Positions 22,301 to 34,300 of a stretch of 64,000 bases of DNA are shown here, one piece after another. Origin of the DNA: Ovis canadensis (taxonomy: Eukaryota > Chordata > Mammalia > Artiodactyla > Bovidae); assembly GCF_042477335.2 (NCBI RefSeq), contig NC_091251.1, forward strand, positions 89,605,501 to 89,669,500, in the 5' to 3' direction. The stretch's first letter is position 1. Each line of letters opens with the position of its first letter. The notes under the pieces were generated by a model. It had not been told where the DNA came from, did not search any database, and saw only the letters and a program-made list of their open reading frames with translations. A program made the translations under genes and the position numbers.

Positions 22301-25300
22301 GTCTAATTAGCGCAGAGTCTGCATCCTGGGGCCTTGGTCTCTCTGCTCCCGATTCTGCCTTCTCGATTAAGCTCACCTCTTACGAGAGCCCCTGTGCTAA
22401 AGAGGGAAACACACAGGCTTCCAGGTGAGACTGAGCTAGAGCCATAGCTACAGTCGCTTGGGCACATTAAAGGACCCGCTGAGCCTCTCAGTGCCTTCAT
22501 CTGACCTATGAGGCTATCAACGCCTACCCCGAAGGAACTCAGTTCTGCTCCTTTTGATCATCTTCTTTTTTATTTATTTTTTAAAATGTATTTATTTTTA
22601 ATTGAAGGATAATTGCTTTACAGTAGCTCCGTTGGTAAAGAATCTGCCTGCAATGCAGGAGACCCAGGTTCAATCCCTGGGTCACGAAGATCCCCTGGAG
22701 GAGGAGATGGCAACCCACTCCAGTATTCTTGCCTGGAGAATCCCATGGACAGAGGAGCTACAGTCTATGGGATCGCAAGAGTCGGACATGACTTAGCAAC
22801 TAAACTATTGTGTTGGTTTCTGCCAACATCAACATGAATCAGCCATAGTATACCTGTGTCCCCTCCCTCTTGAACCTCCCTACTATTTCCCTCCCCATCC
22901 CACCCCTCTAGGTTGTTACAGAGCCCCAGTTGGAGCTCCCTGAGTCATACAGCAAATTCCCGTTGGCCATTTTACATAAGGTAATGTAAGTTTCCATATC
23001 ACTCTCTCCATACATCCCACCCTCTCCTTCCTCAACCCCCCTGTCCCGCCCCCGTGTCCATAAGTCTGTGTCTACGTCTGATCTGCTTCTTGATTGGGTC
23101 TAATCATCCCAAGTCTTTCACACACTCTTCATATAATATGGTTTAAACTTTCTCAACCAGTTCATGCCCGAATCTCCATCCAACCCAAAGCTGGAGCTGA
23201 GCCAGATGGCTTGTAAGGGCATCTTCCTCCTTTTCAGCAAGACAGTGTTCTCTGTGGCCAATAATATCTGTACCAGCATTTGGAACTGTTTTCCAATTAA
23301 CCATTTGCTTTCATAACAAGATCATTAACTGAAAAAACCAATCGTACAATTTTCTTCCTTGACTTCTCCAAGCCTAGTGAATTTCTTGGCACTTACTGAG
23401 CCCTCAGTAAAGTATTAATTCAGATTCTTTTCTGATGGTAGACGGTAAATGATTCATTCAGGTTCTCTTCAGGGTTGAGCTGCTCCTGACTTTTGTAACA
23501 CGTGCCCCCTGGGGGATGAAATCCATCCTGTTGAACCTGAAGTAGCAGTAACTACGCACATCTGTGGGGTACCTCCTAGGCTACAAGTGTTTTGACCCAC
23601 CATTACCTTCACGATCCTCATCGTAGCTGTGAGCGACAGTCAGGGGTCATTACATTATCCCAGTTTATAGACGAGGAACTCGGGCTCAGAGAGGTTCGAT
23701 GACCTGCCCAAGGTCACGTGCCTGGTATGTGGCACAGCGAGGATTTGAGTCTAGGTTATCCAGTAACTCAGCTCTTACCATGACGCGCACTGCCTTCGCC
23801 TAAGAGGCCAGGGAAGGGGGTGGTCCAGGCAGCGGGAGGGACGCGCTGGGAAGGAGGGCCTTCACTTACCGGTCGGTTTTCATACTCCAGGCAGGGGCAG
23901 GTAATGGTGCAGCCGTCCAGAAGGATGCGGCCCTTGGGAGGGGTCACTTTCCGACCCCCCTGGAACTTGTAGTATAGCAGCGTGTTCTGCCGAAGAATGA
24001 ACCACCGCGCTTTCCAGTTGTGGACAATGTGACCCTGAGGACAGATAGGAGAGCCCTGAGGTGAGGTGGCCGAGGGGACGACCTGGTCATAGGGAGAGGA
24101 GTCTCGTTGCACAGGTGGTCAGACTGCGCCATGGGATCAACTTTCCAGTAAGGAGACAGCACTCTCTCTCTTGCTTAGCTTAATTTTATTTTTTAATTTT
24201 GAAATAATTTTAATTCAGAGAAAAGCTGAAGCATAAAACTTTTTTACAAAAAAAAAACTTTTACAAAACCATTTAAGAGTTAGTTTTTAACATGATGCTC
24301 CATATGTTAATATTGATGCTTCTCAATATTTTATTGTGTCTCCTACCAAAAAATAAAAAGTATTTCCAACATAACCACAATACAATCATCAACATTAGGA
24401 AATTTACATAAATATGTTATTTTCCTCTGTTCCATAAACTCCACTCAAGTTTCACCAATTATCCCAATAATGTCCTTAAGAGCCGAAAGATCCTGTTCCA
24501 AATTATATGTTTATTTTCATTTTCATGAAGAAATTGTGAGCTTTGGATCTCTTTGTCATCTCTTTTGAGTATGTAACAAAGCCTTTGGCGTTGACTTGCT
24601 AGTTCCCATTTGTTCTTTTTTTCTGTGGTTATAAGCCTTGAAAGAAACTGCAAAGTACACAGAAGAAAAGATCCTAGGGACTTCTCTGATGGTCCAGTGG
24701 CTAAGACTCTGAGCTCTCAGTGTAGGAGGCGTGGGTTCCATCCCTGGTCTGGGAACTAGATCCCACCTGCAGCAACTAAGAGCTCACCTGCTGCAACTAA
24801 AGATCCTACGTGCCCCAGTGAAGACCCAGCACAGCCAAATAAATAAATATAAACAAGAGAGAGGTCCTATTAATACCTCGTATTTCCTTTGCCTTTTTCC
24901 CTTTTAGTTTTTTTTAATCAAGAGCATATTACGTATAGTTTTATTTTCCAGTCTTTCTTTTGTTGACTTTGCCAAGCATCTTCTCACACCATTAAATTTC
25001 TTTAAAACATGTCTTTTAATAACCAACAAGAGGATGTATCATTTCCTTGCCCATCTCCTGTTGGTTGCAACTGAGGTTTCCTTTTTTTTTTTAACTATTA
25101 TAAACAACTCCATAATGAATATCCTTGCATGTAAGTTTTGATCTGCATCTTTAATTTTTTCCCCTTAGGATATATCTGCCCCCCCCACCACAACAAAATG
25201 TTACTAGTTGAGGGATGTGGGCAATTTGTGAAGTGAAGCCACAAATTAAGAACCCTAACCATCTTACCTAACCTGGTGTGACAGACCTAAAAGGCAGGGG

Positions 25301-28300
25301 AGTCTGGGGGGCTCTCAGATGGGTCATGGAGCCAATGGACAGAACAGGCAGGTGAAGATACAGGGTCTGTTTCTAGAACAGACCAGTGGATGGGGGAATG
25401 TCTGCTGAAGAATCAGAATGGAATAGCTTTGTACACGCTCATGAAACCGACTTTCTTGGCATATTTCCCAGAGCAGAGCCCAATTAGGGCTGGATTCTAA
25501 CCAAGAGAGATGCACTTTATTTGAATCAGAGACTGTCCCCGATTCACTGGTTTCCTGACCCAGCACTGATTCATTTCCAAGGCCCCTTCAGTTGTCACAT
25601 CTATGATGCTGCAATTCTGTTTAATGCTCAGCAGGTCTGCACTGAGTGTGTTAGGGAACTGGAAATTGTTGAAGCGGTTGACTGTGTGAGCACTGGTCTA
25701 AGCCAAACAGAATTTACTGTGGCAGCTAAGTATGGCATATATATAGGTTTTCCTGGTGGCTCAGATGGTACAGAATCTGCCTGCAATGCAGGAGACCTGG
25801 GTTCAGTCCCTGGGTAGGGAAGATCCCCTGGAGAAGGGAATGGTTACTCACTCCAGTATTCTTGCCTGGAGAATCCCATGGACAGAGGAGCCTGGCAGGC
25901 TAGAGTCCATGGGGTCACAAAGAGTCAGATACAACTGAGTGACTAACTCTTTCACCTTTCCATATACATATATATTTAATTGGAATATTAAATATATACT
26001 TATACATCCATGTATATTAAATATTTATATCTCTATATTTAATTGTCACCCTGCTTATTTAACTTATTTATAGAGTACATCATGAAAAATGCCAGGCGGG
26101 ATGAAGCACAAGCTGGAATCAAGATTGCCAGGAGAAATATCAATAACCTCAGATATGCAGATGATACCACTCTTAAGGCAGAAAGTGAAGAAGAACTGAA
26201 GAGCCTCTTGATGAAAGTGAAAAAGGAGAGTGAAAAAGTTGGCTTAAAACTCAACATTCAGAAAACTAAGATCATGGCATCTGGTCCCATCACTTCATGG
26301 CAAATAGATGGGGAAATAATGGAAACAGTGAGAGACGTTATTTTGGGGGGCTCCAAATCACTGTAGATGGTGACTGCAGCCATGAAATTAAGAGACACTT
26401 GCTCCTTGGAAGAAAAGCTATGACAAACCTAGACAACATATTAAAAGGCAGAGGCATCATTTTGCCAACAAAGGTCCATCTAGTCAAAGCTATGGTTTTT
26501 CCAGTAGTCATGTATGGATGTGAGAGCTGGACTATGAAGAAAGCTGAGCGCCAAAGAACTGATGCTTTCAAACTGTGGTGTTGGAGAAGACTCTTGAGAG
26601 TCCCTTGGACTCCAAGGAGATCAAACCAGTCAATCCTAAAGGAAATCAGTCCTGAATATTCATTGGAAAGACTGATGCTGAAGCTGAAGCTCCAAAACTT
26701 TGGCCACCTGATGCCAAGAACTGACTCATTGGAAAAGACCCTGATGCTGGGAAAGACTGAAGGAGGGAAGAGAAGGGGACGACAGAGGATGAGATGGTTA
26801 GATAGTATCATCTACTAGATGGACATGAGTTTGAGTAAGCTTTGGGAGTTGGTGATGGACAGGGAAGCCTGGTGTGCTGCAAATAATCAGACACAACTGA
26901 GTGACTGAATTGGAATATAATTGCTTTACAAAGTTGTGCTAGTTTCTGTTGTACAATGAAGTGAATCGGCCACATGCATACATATATCCCCTTCCTCTTG
27001 AGCCTCCCTCCTACCCTAAATATGACTTTTAACAGTTAATCTGACAAGAGTTTACTAATACGTCTAAGTGTCATTACATTACATGGTGTGTGTGCTGGGC
27101 CCACAAGAGGACAGATATGTCAAGCTGAATTTTACAGTTTTGCTCTCTTCACTCTATCCTGTACCAAGAATCCACATCACACCGTGGCTGATGGCTGTTC
27201 TTGACACAAGCTGACATGTTTAAAGAAATGAAAAAGATTTGGCTCTAACTCCTCAGCAATGAGGGTCCTGCACTGCTCTCCACATGGCCCAGACGTAGGT
27301 CTCCTTGCTCGATGAGCCCCTGCTGAGGGGGTTCAAGCGCAGCATTAGCAGTAAAGGCAGTGAACTGCCAGCACACAGGTGTGGCTGGTGCAGAGAGAGG
27401 AGACTGCCCTCTAAGCTGACGGCCTGGGGGCTGGTGTCAGGTGAAGGAGAGGAGGCGAAATAGTCTCAAAACATACGCATTCTGGGCTGCATTATGCCCT
27501 TCTCCCAAATTCATAGTTGACGCCCCAACCGCTCCCCCACCTCCACCTTGTGCTCTGTGTAGTCACTGAGTCATGCCTGACTCTTTGCGATCCCATGGAC
27601 GGTAGCCTGCCAGACTCCTCTGTCCATGGGGATTCTCCAGGCAAGAACACTGGAGTGCATTGCCAGGCCCTCCTCCAGGGGATCTTCCCAACCCAGGGAT
27701 TGAACCCAGGTCTCCCACATTGCAGGCGGATTCTTTACCACCTAAGCAACCAAGGAAGCCCAAGAATACTGGAGTGGGTAGCCTAGCCCTTCTCCAGGGA
27801 ATCTTCCCGACCCAAGAATCACCACTACCTTAGAATGTGACTGTATTTGAAGAGGAGGTCTTTAAGGAGGTGATTAGGTTAAATGGGGCCATTGTGTGCA
27901 TGCTAAGTCACTTCACTTCTTTCCAACTCTTTGCCATCCTATGGACTGTAGCCCACCAGGCTCCCCTGGGATTCTCCAGGCAAGAATACTGGAGTGTGTT
28001 GCCATTCCATCCTCCAGGGGAATCTTCCCCATCCAGGGATTGAACCTGCTTCTCCTACGTCTCCTGCATTGGCAGATGGGTTCTTTACCACTAGCACCAC
28101 CTGGGAAGCCCAGATGAGGCCATTACTTGGGTCTTAATCCAATCTCACTGGGGGCCTCATGAGAAGAGGGAATTTGGACACACAGATGTCAGGGAGGCCT
28201 GCACACAGAGGAAAGACTGTGTGAGCACACAGCCAGAGGTGCCGTGCATGGGCGAGCTGAGGAGATGGCCTAAGAGGAAACCAAACCTTCGACGCTTTAA

Positions 28301-31300
28301 ACCTTAGACTCCAGCCTCCAGAACTGTGAGAAAATAAATCTCTGTTGCTTAGGCGATCCCATCTGTGTCTTTTGTTACAGGAGCCCTCATAAACTAAAGC
28401 AACAGAGAAAGAAGAAAGGGGCCTGGAGATGCTAGGGAGAAAGGTGAAACCAACAGATGTTGAGTAGAACAAACTAACACGCAGATAAGGCTACATTTCC
28501 TGGACGAACCGCTACATTTCCCAGAATTTCCGGCATGAGGGGAACAGGGAGGTGGCTAGGGGGCTGCCAGGCCTGCACATGGGGCACCGATGCATGTTGG
28601 CAGCCACCAAGGTGGCAGGCTAGTGGTGGAAGGACAGGGTCTTCTGATACCCAGCCCCCGGAGTTATCTGGAACAAGTAACAAACAGTGTCGGCAGGATG
28701 TTTGCACTAGAGATGCCTCCTGGTGCTGCGGGGTATTTTTGTCTGGCTGCACTGTCCCTGGCTGTATGGCACTCGGTCCTCCCAAATATTTCCAAGTTAC
28801 CCTTCTGTTCAAACTTGCTAGAGAGCACTGCGTTATGAGAAACTAAGGATCCAGTCTGACAGCAAAGGAGAGCAGTCGGAGAAAGGCTGATGAGATGGGC
28901 TCACTTTGTAGGTAGAGCACTTGAAGCAGCTGGGGACCTCACTGTGGCTGGAGCAGAGTCCCTAAAGACTGCACTGCAGCAGAACAGCTGAATTAAAGTC
29001 GGCCAGGGGGAGTGGGCAGCTCAGCTAGAGGTTCCTGTAACAACCCACAAAACAGGACGGATCCCAGCTCTACAGATAAGCTACGCCATACTGAGAGGGT
29101 ATAAGAGACTGACCCAAAGTCAGCAGGTAAAGGGTGTTAAAAACCAAAAATATGCTGGTATAGTGGGAAAAGAACTCAGGCCTCCCTTCACCTGGGCATC
29201 TTCTACCTTCTCCAGGCTCCTTGTCTATAAGCAGCTGGTGGGGATCAGAGGTCATTTGGACCATGAATAGCTTAGCGCCCTGTTAGGGGTAAGGAGAGTC
29301 CATAAGATGGGATGTAACCCTAGGCCTGGGCTTAGGAAGCACAGAATTTTACAGCTGGAGGACCCTTTGAAAAAGGCTATATAATACTATGGGCTTCCCT
29401 GGTAGCTCAGATGGTAAAGAATCTAAACTCCCTAAGTTTCATAATGAGGAAACTGAGGCCCAGAAAGGTCTTGCCCAAGACCCTACAATCCTGAAGAAGC
29501 AGAGATAGTACTTACTATGGGCTGAATTATGTCCCTGCAAAAGACATGTTGAAGTCCTAACCCGGGGGATCTGTGAGTGAGGTCTTATTTGGAAATCAGG
29601 TCTTTGAAGATGTAATCAGGTTAAGATGAAGTCATTCAGTTCAGTTCACTTCAGTCGCTCAGTCATGTCCCACTCTGTGACCCCATGGACTGCGGCACGA
29701 CAGGCTTCCCTGTCCATCACCAACTCCTAGAGCTTGCTCAAACTCATGTCCATCGAGTCAGTGATCCCATCCAACCATCTCATCCTCTGTTGTCCGCTTC
29801 TCCTCCTGTCTTCGATCCTTCCCAGCATCAGGGTCTTTTCCAATGAGTCAGTTCTTTGTATCAGGTGGCCAAAGAATTGGAGCTTCAGCATCAGTCCTTC
29901 CAACAAATATTCAGGACTGATTTCCTTTAGGATTGACTGGTTTGATCTCCTTGCAGTCCAAGGGACTCTCAAGAGTCTTCTCCAACACCACAGTTCAAAA
30001 GTATCAATTCTTCAGTGCTCAGCTTTCTTTATGGTCCAACTCTCACATCCATAAATGACTACTGGAAAAACCATAGCTTTGACTAGGCAGACCTTTCTCA
30101 GCAAAGTAGTATCTCTGTTCTTCGATATGCTGTCTAGGTGTGTCATAGCTTTTCTTCCAAGGAGCAAGCGTCTTTTAATTTCATGGCCGCCCTCACCATC
30201 TGTGGTGATTTTGGAGCCCAAGAAAATAAAATCTGTCACTGTTTCCATTATTTCCCCATCTATTTGCCATGAAGTGATGGGACTGGATGCCATGATCTTC
30301 ATTTTCTGAGTGTTGAGTTTTAAGCCAGTTTTTTCGCTCTTCTTTTTCACTTTCATTAAGAGTCTTTTCAGTTCTTCTTCAGTTTCTGCCATAAGGGTGG
30401 TGTCATCTGCATATCTGAGGTTATTGATATTTCTCCTGGCAATCTTGATTCCAGCTTGTGCTTCATCCAGCCTGGCATTTCACATGATGTACTCTATATA
30501 TAAGTTAAATAAGCAGGGTGTCAATATACAGTCTTGGTGTGGTCCTTTCCCAGTTTGGCACTAGTCCATTGTTCCATGTCCGGTACTGTTGCTTCTGGAC
30601 CTGCAATCAGATTTCTCAGGAGGCAGGTAGAGTGGTCTGGTATTCCCATCTCTTGAAGAATTTTCCACAGTTCGTTGTGATTCACACAGTCAAAGGCTTT
30701 GGCATAGTCAATAAAGCAGAGGTTTTTCTGGAACTCTCTTGCTTTTTTCTATGATCCAGTGGATTTTGGCAATTTGAATACCAGCTGAGCCACCAGGGAA
30801 GCCCCATACTAGATTAGGATGGCCCTAAAAACATTTATATAATCGGTGTCCTTATATGAAGAGGAAATTTTGGACACTGAAAGACACATGGGAAGAAGAT
30901 GGTCATGTGATGATGGAGGCAGAGATCAGAGTGAAGCACCTAGGATCCGAGGAACACAAAAGAGAGCCTGTGTGAGACAATGCGCGCGTGCGTGCGCGCT
31001 CAGCGGTGTCAACTCTCTGCGACCCCGCGGACTGCAGCCCGCCAGGCTCCTCTGTCCATGGGATTCTCCAGGCAAGAGTACTGGAGTGGGGTGCCATGTC
31101 CTGTGTGAGATGACAGAAAATACATATATTTTTCTTTGCCCCCAGTTCTTGGTAGAGAGCTCCTGAACCCCTTGAAGTTTCTTGGGTGACAGGAGCATCT
31201 TTCGTGCTAATGAGGAAACTCTGGGTGGGCTTCTTGGTGAGAGCTGGCCACTGGAAAGACTGAGCCCTGATTAGAAGCTTGGAATTTTCAGCCCCACCAG

Positions 31301-34300
31301 CCCTCGCCCCCATTCTCTTGAGAAAAGAAAAGAGCTGAAAATGGCATTGACAATTTGTCATGCTTACATGATGATGCCTCTGTAAAATCCCAGAAGTATG
31401 GAATTTGAAGAGTTTCTAGAAATTCTTCCCAAGCAGAAGATCACTGGAACCTCTGATCTGTGGCTGGCTACACAGTCAGAGCACAGGTGACAACTTGGGC
31501 TTCAGACTGGCATCTGAAGTGTGTGTGTGGCGGGTGGGGGAAGGCTGGGGAAGCAGCCTCATGAGACTGTGCTCTTAACCTGTGGGACCAGAGACTGCCT
31601 CTGGGTAGATGTGTCAGAACTGAGTTAAACTGTAGGACACACACCAGTGATCACAGAGAATTGCTTGGTGTGGGGGAAAACCTCCACACATTTGGTGACT
31701 AGAAAGGTCAGAAGTGAAGTAGTCTGTGTGAAAGTAAACGAGAGTCACAGGATGGAGAAAAACACAGCAAGTAAGAACTAGGTTTTTCCTAGTAAAGGAA
31801 AAATCGGTTTTTCCTTTACAGCCTGCAAATACCAGAAACAAACGAGGCAAGGAAGGGCTCTCCCCTGCGGGCTTCAGAGGGAGCAGGGCCCTGCCGACAC
31901 TTTCGACCAGAATTCTAGCCTTCAGAACTCCTTCTAGTCTTTTTTTCATCCAAGCAATATTTTTTTTCCCTTTCTCATACCATTTATATTTTCACTCTTT
32001 GGACTATAATATGAAAAACATTTTTAACATCTGCATGACCATGTGCTATGCTAAAGTCGCTTCGCTCATGTCTGACTCTTTTTGACCCCATGGACTGTAG
32101 CCCACCAGGCGCCTCTGTCCGTGGGAGTCTCCAGGCAAGAATACTGGAGTGGGTTGCCACGGCCTCCTCCAGAGGATCTTCCTGACCCAGGGATCGAACC
32201 CACGTCTCTTACGTCTCCTGCATTGGCAGGCAGGTTCTTTAACACTAGCACCACCTGGGAAGCCCTATGCTGCTGCTAAGTCACTTCAGTCGTGTCCGAC
32301 TCTGTGCGACCCCATAGATAGCAGCCCACCAGGCTCTGCCGTCCCTGGGATTCTCCAGGCAAGAACACTGGAGTGGGTTGCCATTGCTTTCTCCAATGCA
32401 TGAAAGTGAAAAGTGAAAGTGAAGTCGCTCAGTCGTGTCCAACTCTTCGAGACCTCATGGACTGCAGCCTACCAGGCTCCTCCGTCCACGGGATTTTCCA
32501 GGCAAGAGTACTGGAGTGGGGTGCCATCACCTTCTCCGGGAAGCCCTATGCATAACCACAATTCACTTGTAATCATTTGTTTATTTGAGGGGACATGTAG
32601 GTAGCTTCCAGTTTTTATTCTCTATCTAAATAACACTTTGTTCCTAAAGACTTTTTTTAAAAAATTATTATTTATTTATTTTTGGCTGCAGCAGATCTTT
32701 GTTGTTCCATGACATGTGGGATCTTAGTTTCCCAATCAGGGATGAAACCCACACTCCCTGCATTGGAGGGCAGATTTTTCACCACTGGACCACGAAGAAA
32801 GTCCCATTCCTAAAGCTTTTATGGCCTTTCCTGGAGATTGAGAGATCTAGGTTACAGCATGTTGACACGGCCATGTCGTTTTCTGAGAGTTGCAGGAGGT
32901 ACGAGCCAGGCAGCCATGCCCGATGTGTTCCAGCCGCTTCTTGAAGGACAAGCAGCCCTACCCATGCAGACCTGCCCTCCTTCCTGGGCACCCTCCTTTA
33001 ACAACAGGCCAAGTGAGCACCCTGCATTTTTGCCTGGAGCTTCGCCGTCTTTCTTGTCTGGGCTGGATTAAGAATCAAATCCGTCTTGCCCCTGCCTGTC
33101 TCCTGCTTCGTTCGCCCTTACTGTTCTGTACTCTGGGTTGCCAGCTTGGGCCCCGCCCCACTTCTGGACTGTAAACCCTCTTGAATCTGTGGAATCCCAC
33201 AGTCACAGTCCTGCAACTTCCCCGCTGGACACAGGGGCTGCTGCCGCCATCCAGGAGGAGAGGGGAAGTAATGGGGAATTCGGGAAGGTCTGAGTGATCA
33301 GGAGGGAGGGACTATGAGCAGGGGCAAGGGGCCCCATTCCTCACTTTGGAGGAAAGGGTGCGGCTTCCGGTTCCATTGGGGTCAGGCTCCAGCTCCAAAC
33401 GCTTGTCTTTGGGTTTGGCTGGACAGCACTAGGGATTTCAGTCTAGCCCGTCTGTGGGCTTTTGGGGTCAGACAAGTTGACTGTCCTCCCTTCTCTGTAC
33501 CTTGGACTCCCTAAGGGGCCACCCTATACTGGCCTGTCTGGAAGAGAACTCACATCCTCCCCTCCCTTTAACCCTCTCCTGACTCTGCGTGGTGGTGGTG
33601 ATGGTGGGAAATCACGTAAGGCAAGCCCCAGGAACGGGGATGCCCACAGGGGCCCATCTGAGAGGGTTTGTCTTCAACAGGTGCCTAACAGGCTCAGCTC
33701 TTCTACCAACCAACACCTTCGGGGAACTTTTCCTGCAGCTTCTCAGGTGAGGGAGAGAGGGACAGGGGCCTTGGTGGGCAAGCCCCTGACAATCAATAAT
33801 GCCCACCAAACCCCCCACCCATCTCCCTCACCTTAGAAGCCACAGGGAAAGTTCTCCAAAGGTGCTCTCTCTGGGGTGTGGCTGCCTCCACAAACCCTGA
33901 AGGACTAATTTATCATTTTAATCCCGGTGACACGAAGCGGGCGTGGAATTCTGTACCTGCTTGTATCCAGTCTGACCCTTGACCCAGCACAGCCTCCTAC
34001 ACCTCCTCTGGCTCACAGTTTTGAGCAAACAACACACCCACCCTCCTATGTCAAATAATGTGTAAAATAACATAACTATATTCCCTACTGACCTGAAAGA
34101 GACTTGGGACCTCAGGGTTGATCTGCTGGCCAGGGAAGGCCATGGGATGGAGAGTCCCTTCACCCCTCTGCACCCACCCCCCTGCCAAAGCTGGAAACTC
34201 AGTAGGAGAGTCAGAAGGCTCATCCCTAGATTTTATGCTCTGCTGTTAGATTAGCATAAATGTTCAGTGTGAACATCAGTGTTAAAAGAACTTTTCAAAA

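Larger units (their letters stand above)
27478..28405 (+). mobile_element. MLT1-type LTR (ERVL-MaLR), split by two SINEs
   Basis: Three pieces: 27478-27550, 27826-27893 (tagaatgtgactgtatttg) and 28114-28405 (ccagcctccagaactgtgag). Solo LTR relic with no coding potential, in PLEK2 intron 1. Confidence 0.75.
29513..30977 (+). mobile_element. MLT1-type LTR (ERVL-MaLR), split by a BovB chimera
   Basis: Left piece 29513-29636 (gggctgaattatgtccctgc) and right piece about 30813-30977 (gtccttatatgaagaggaa). Solo LTR relic, no coding potential. Confidence 0.7.
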
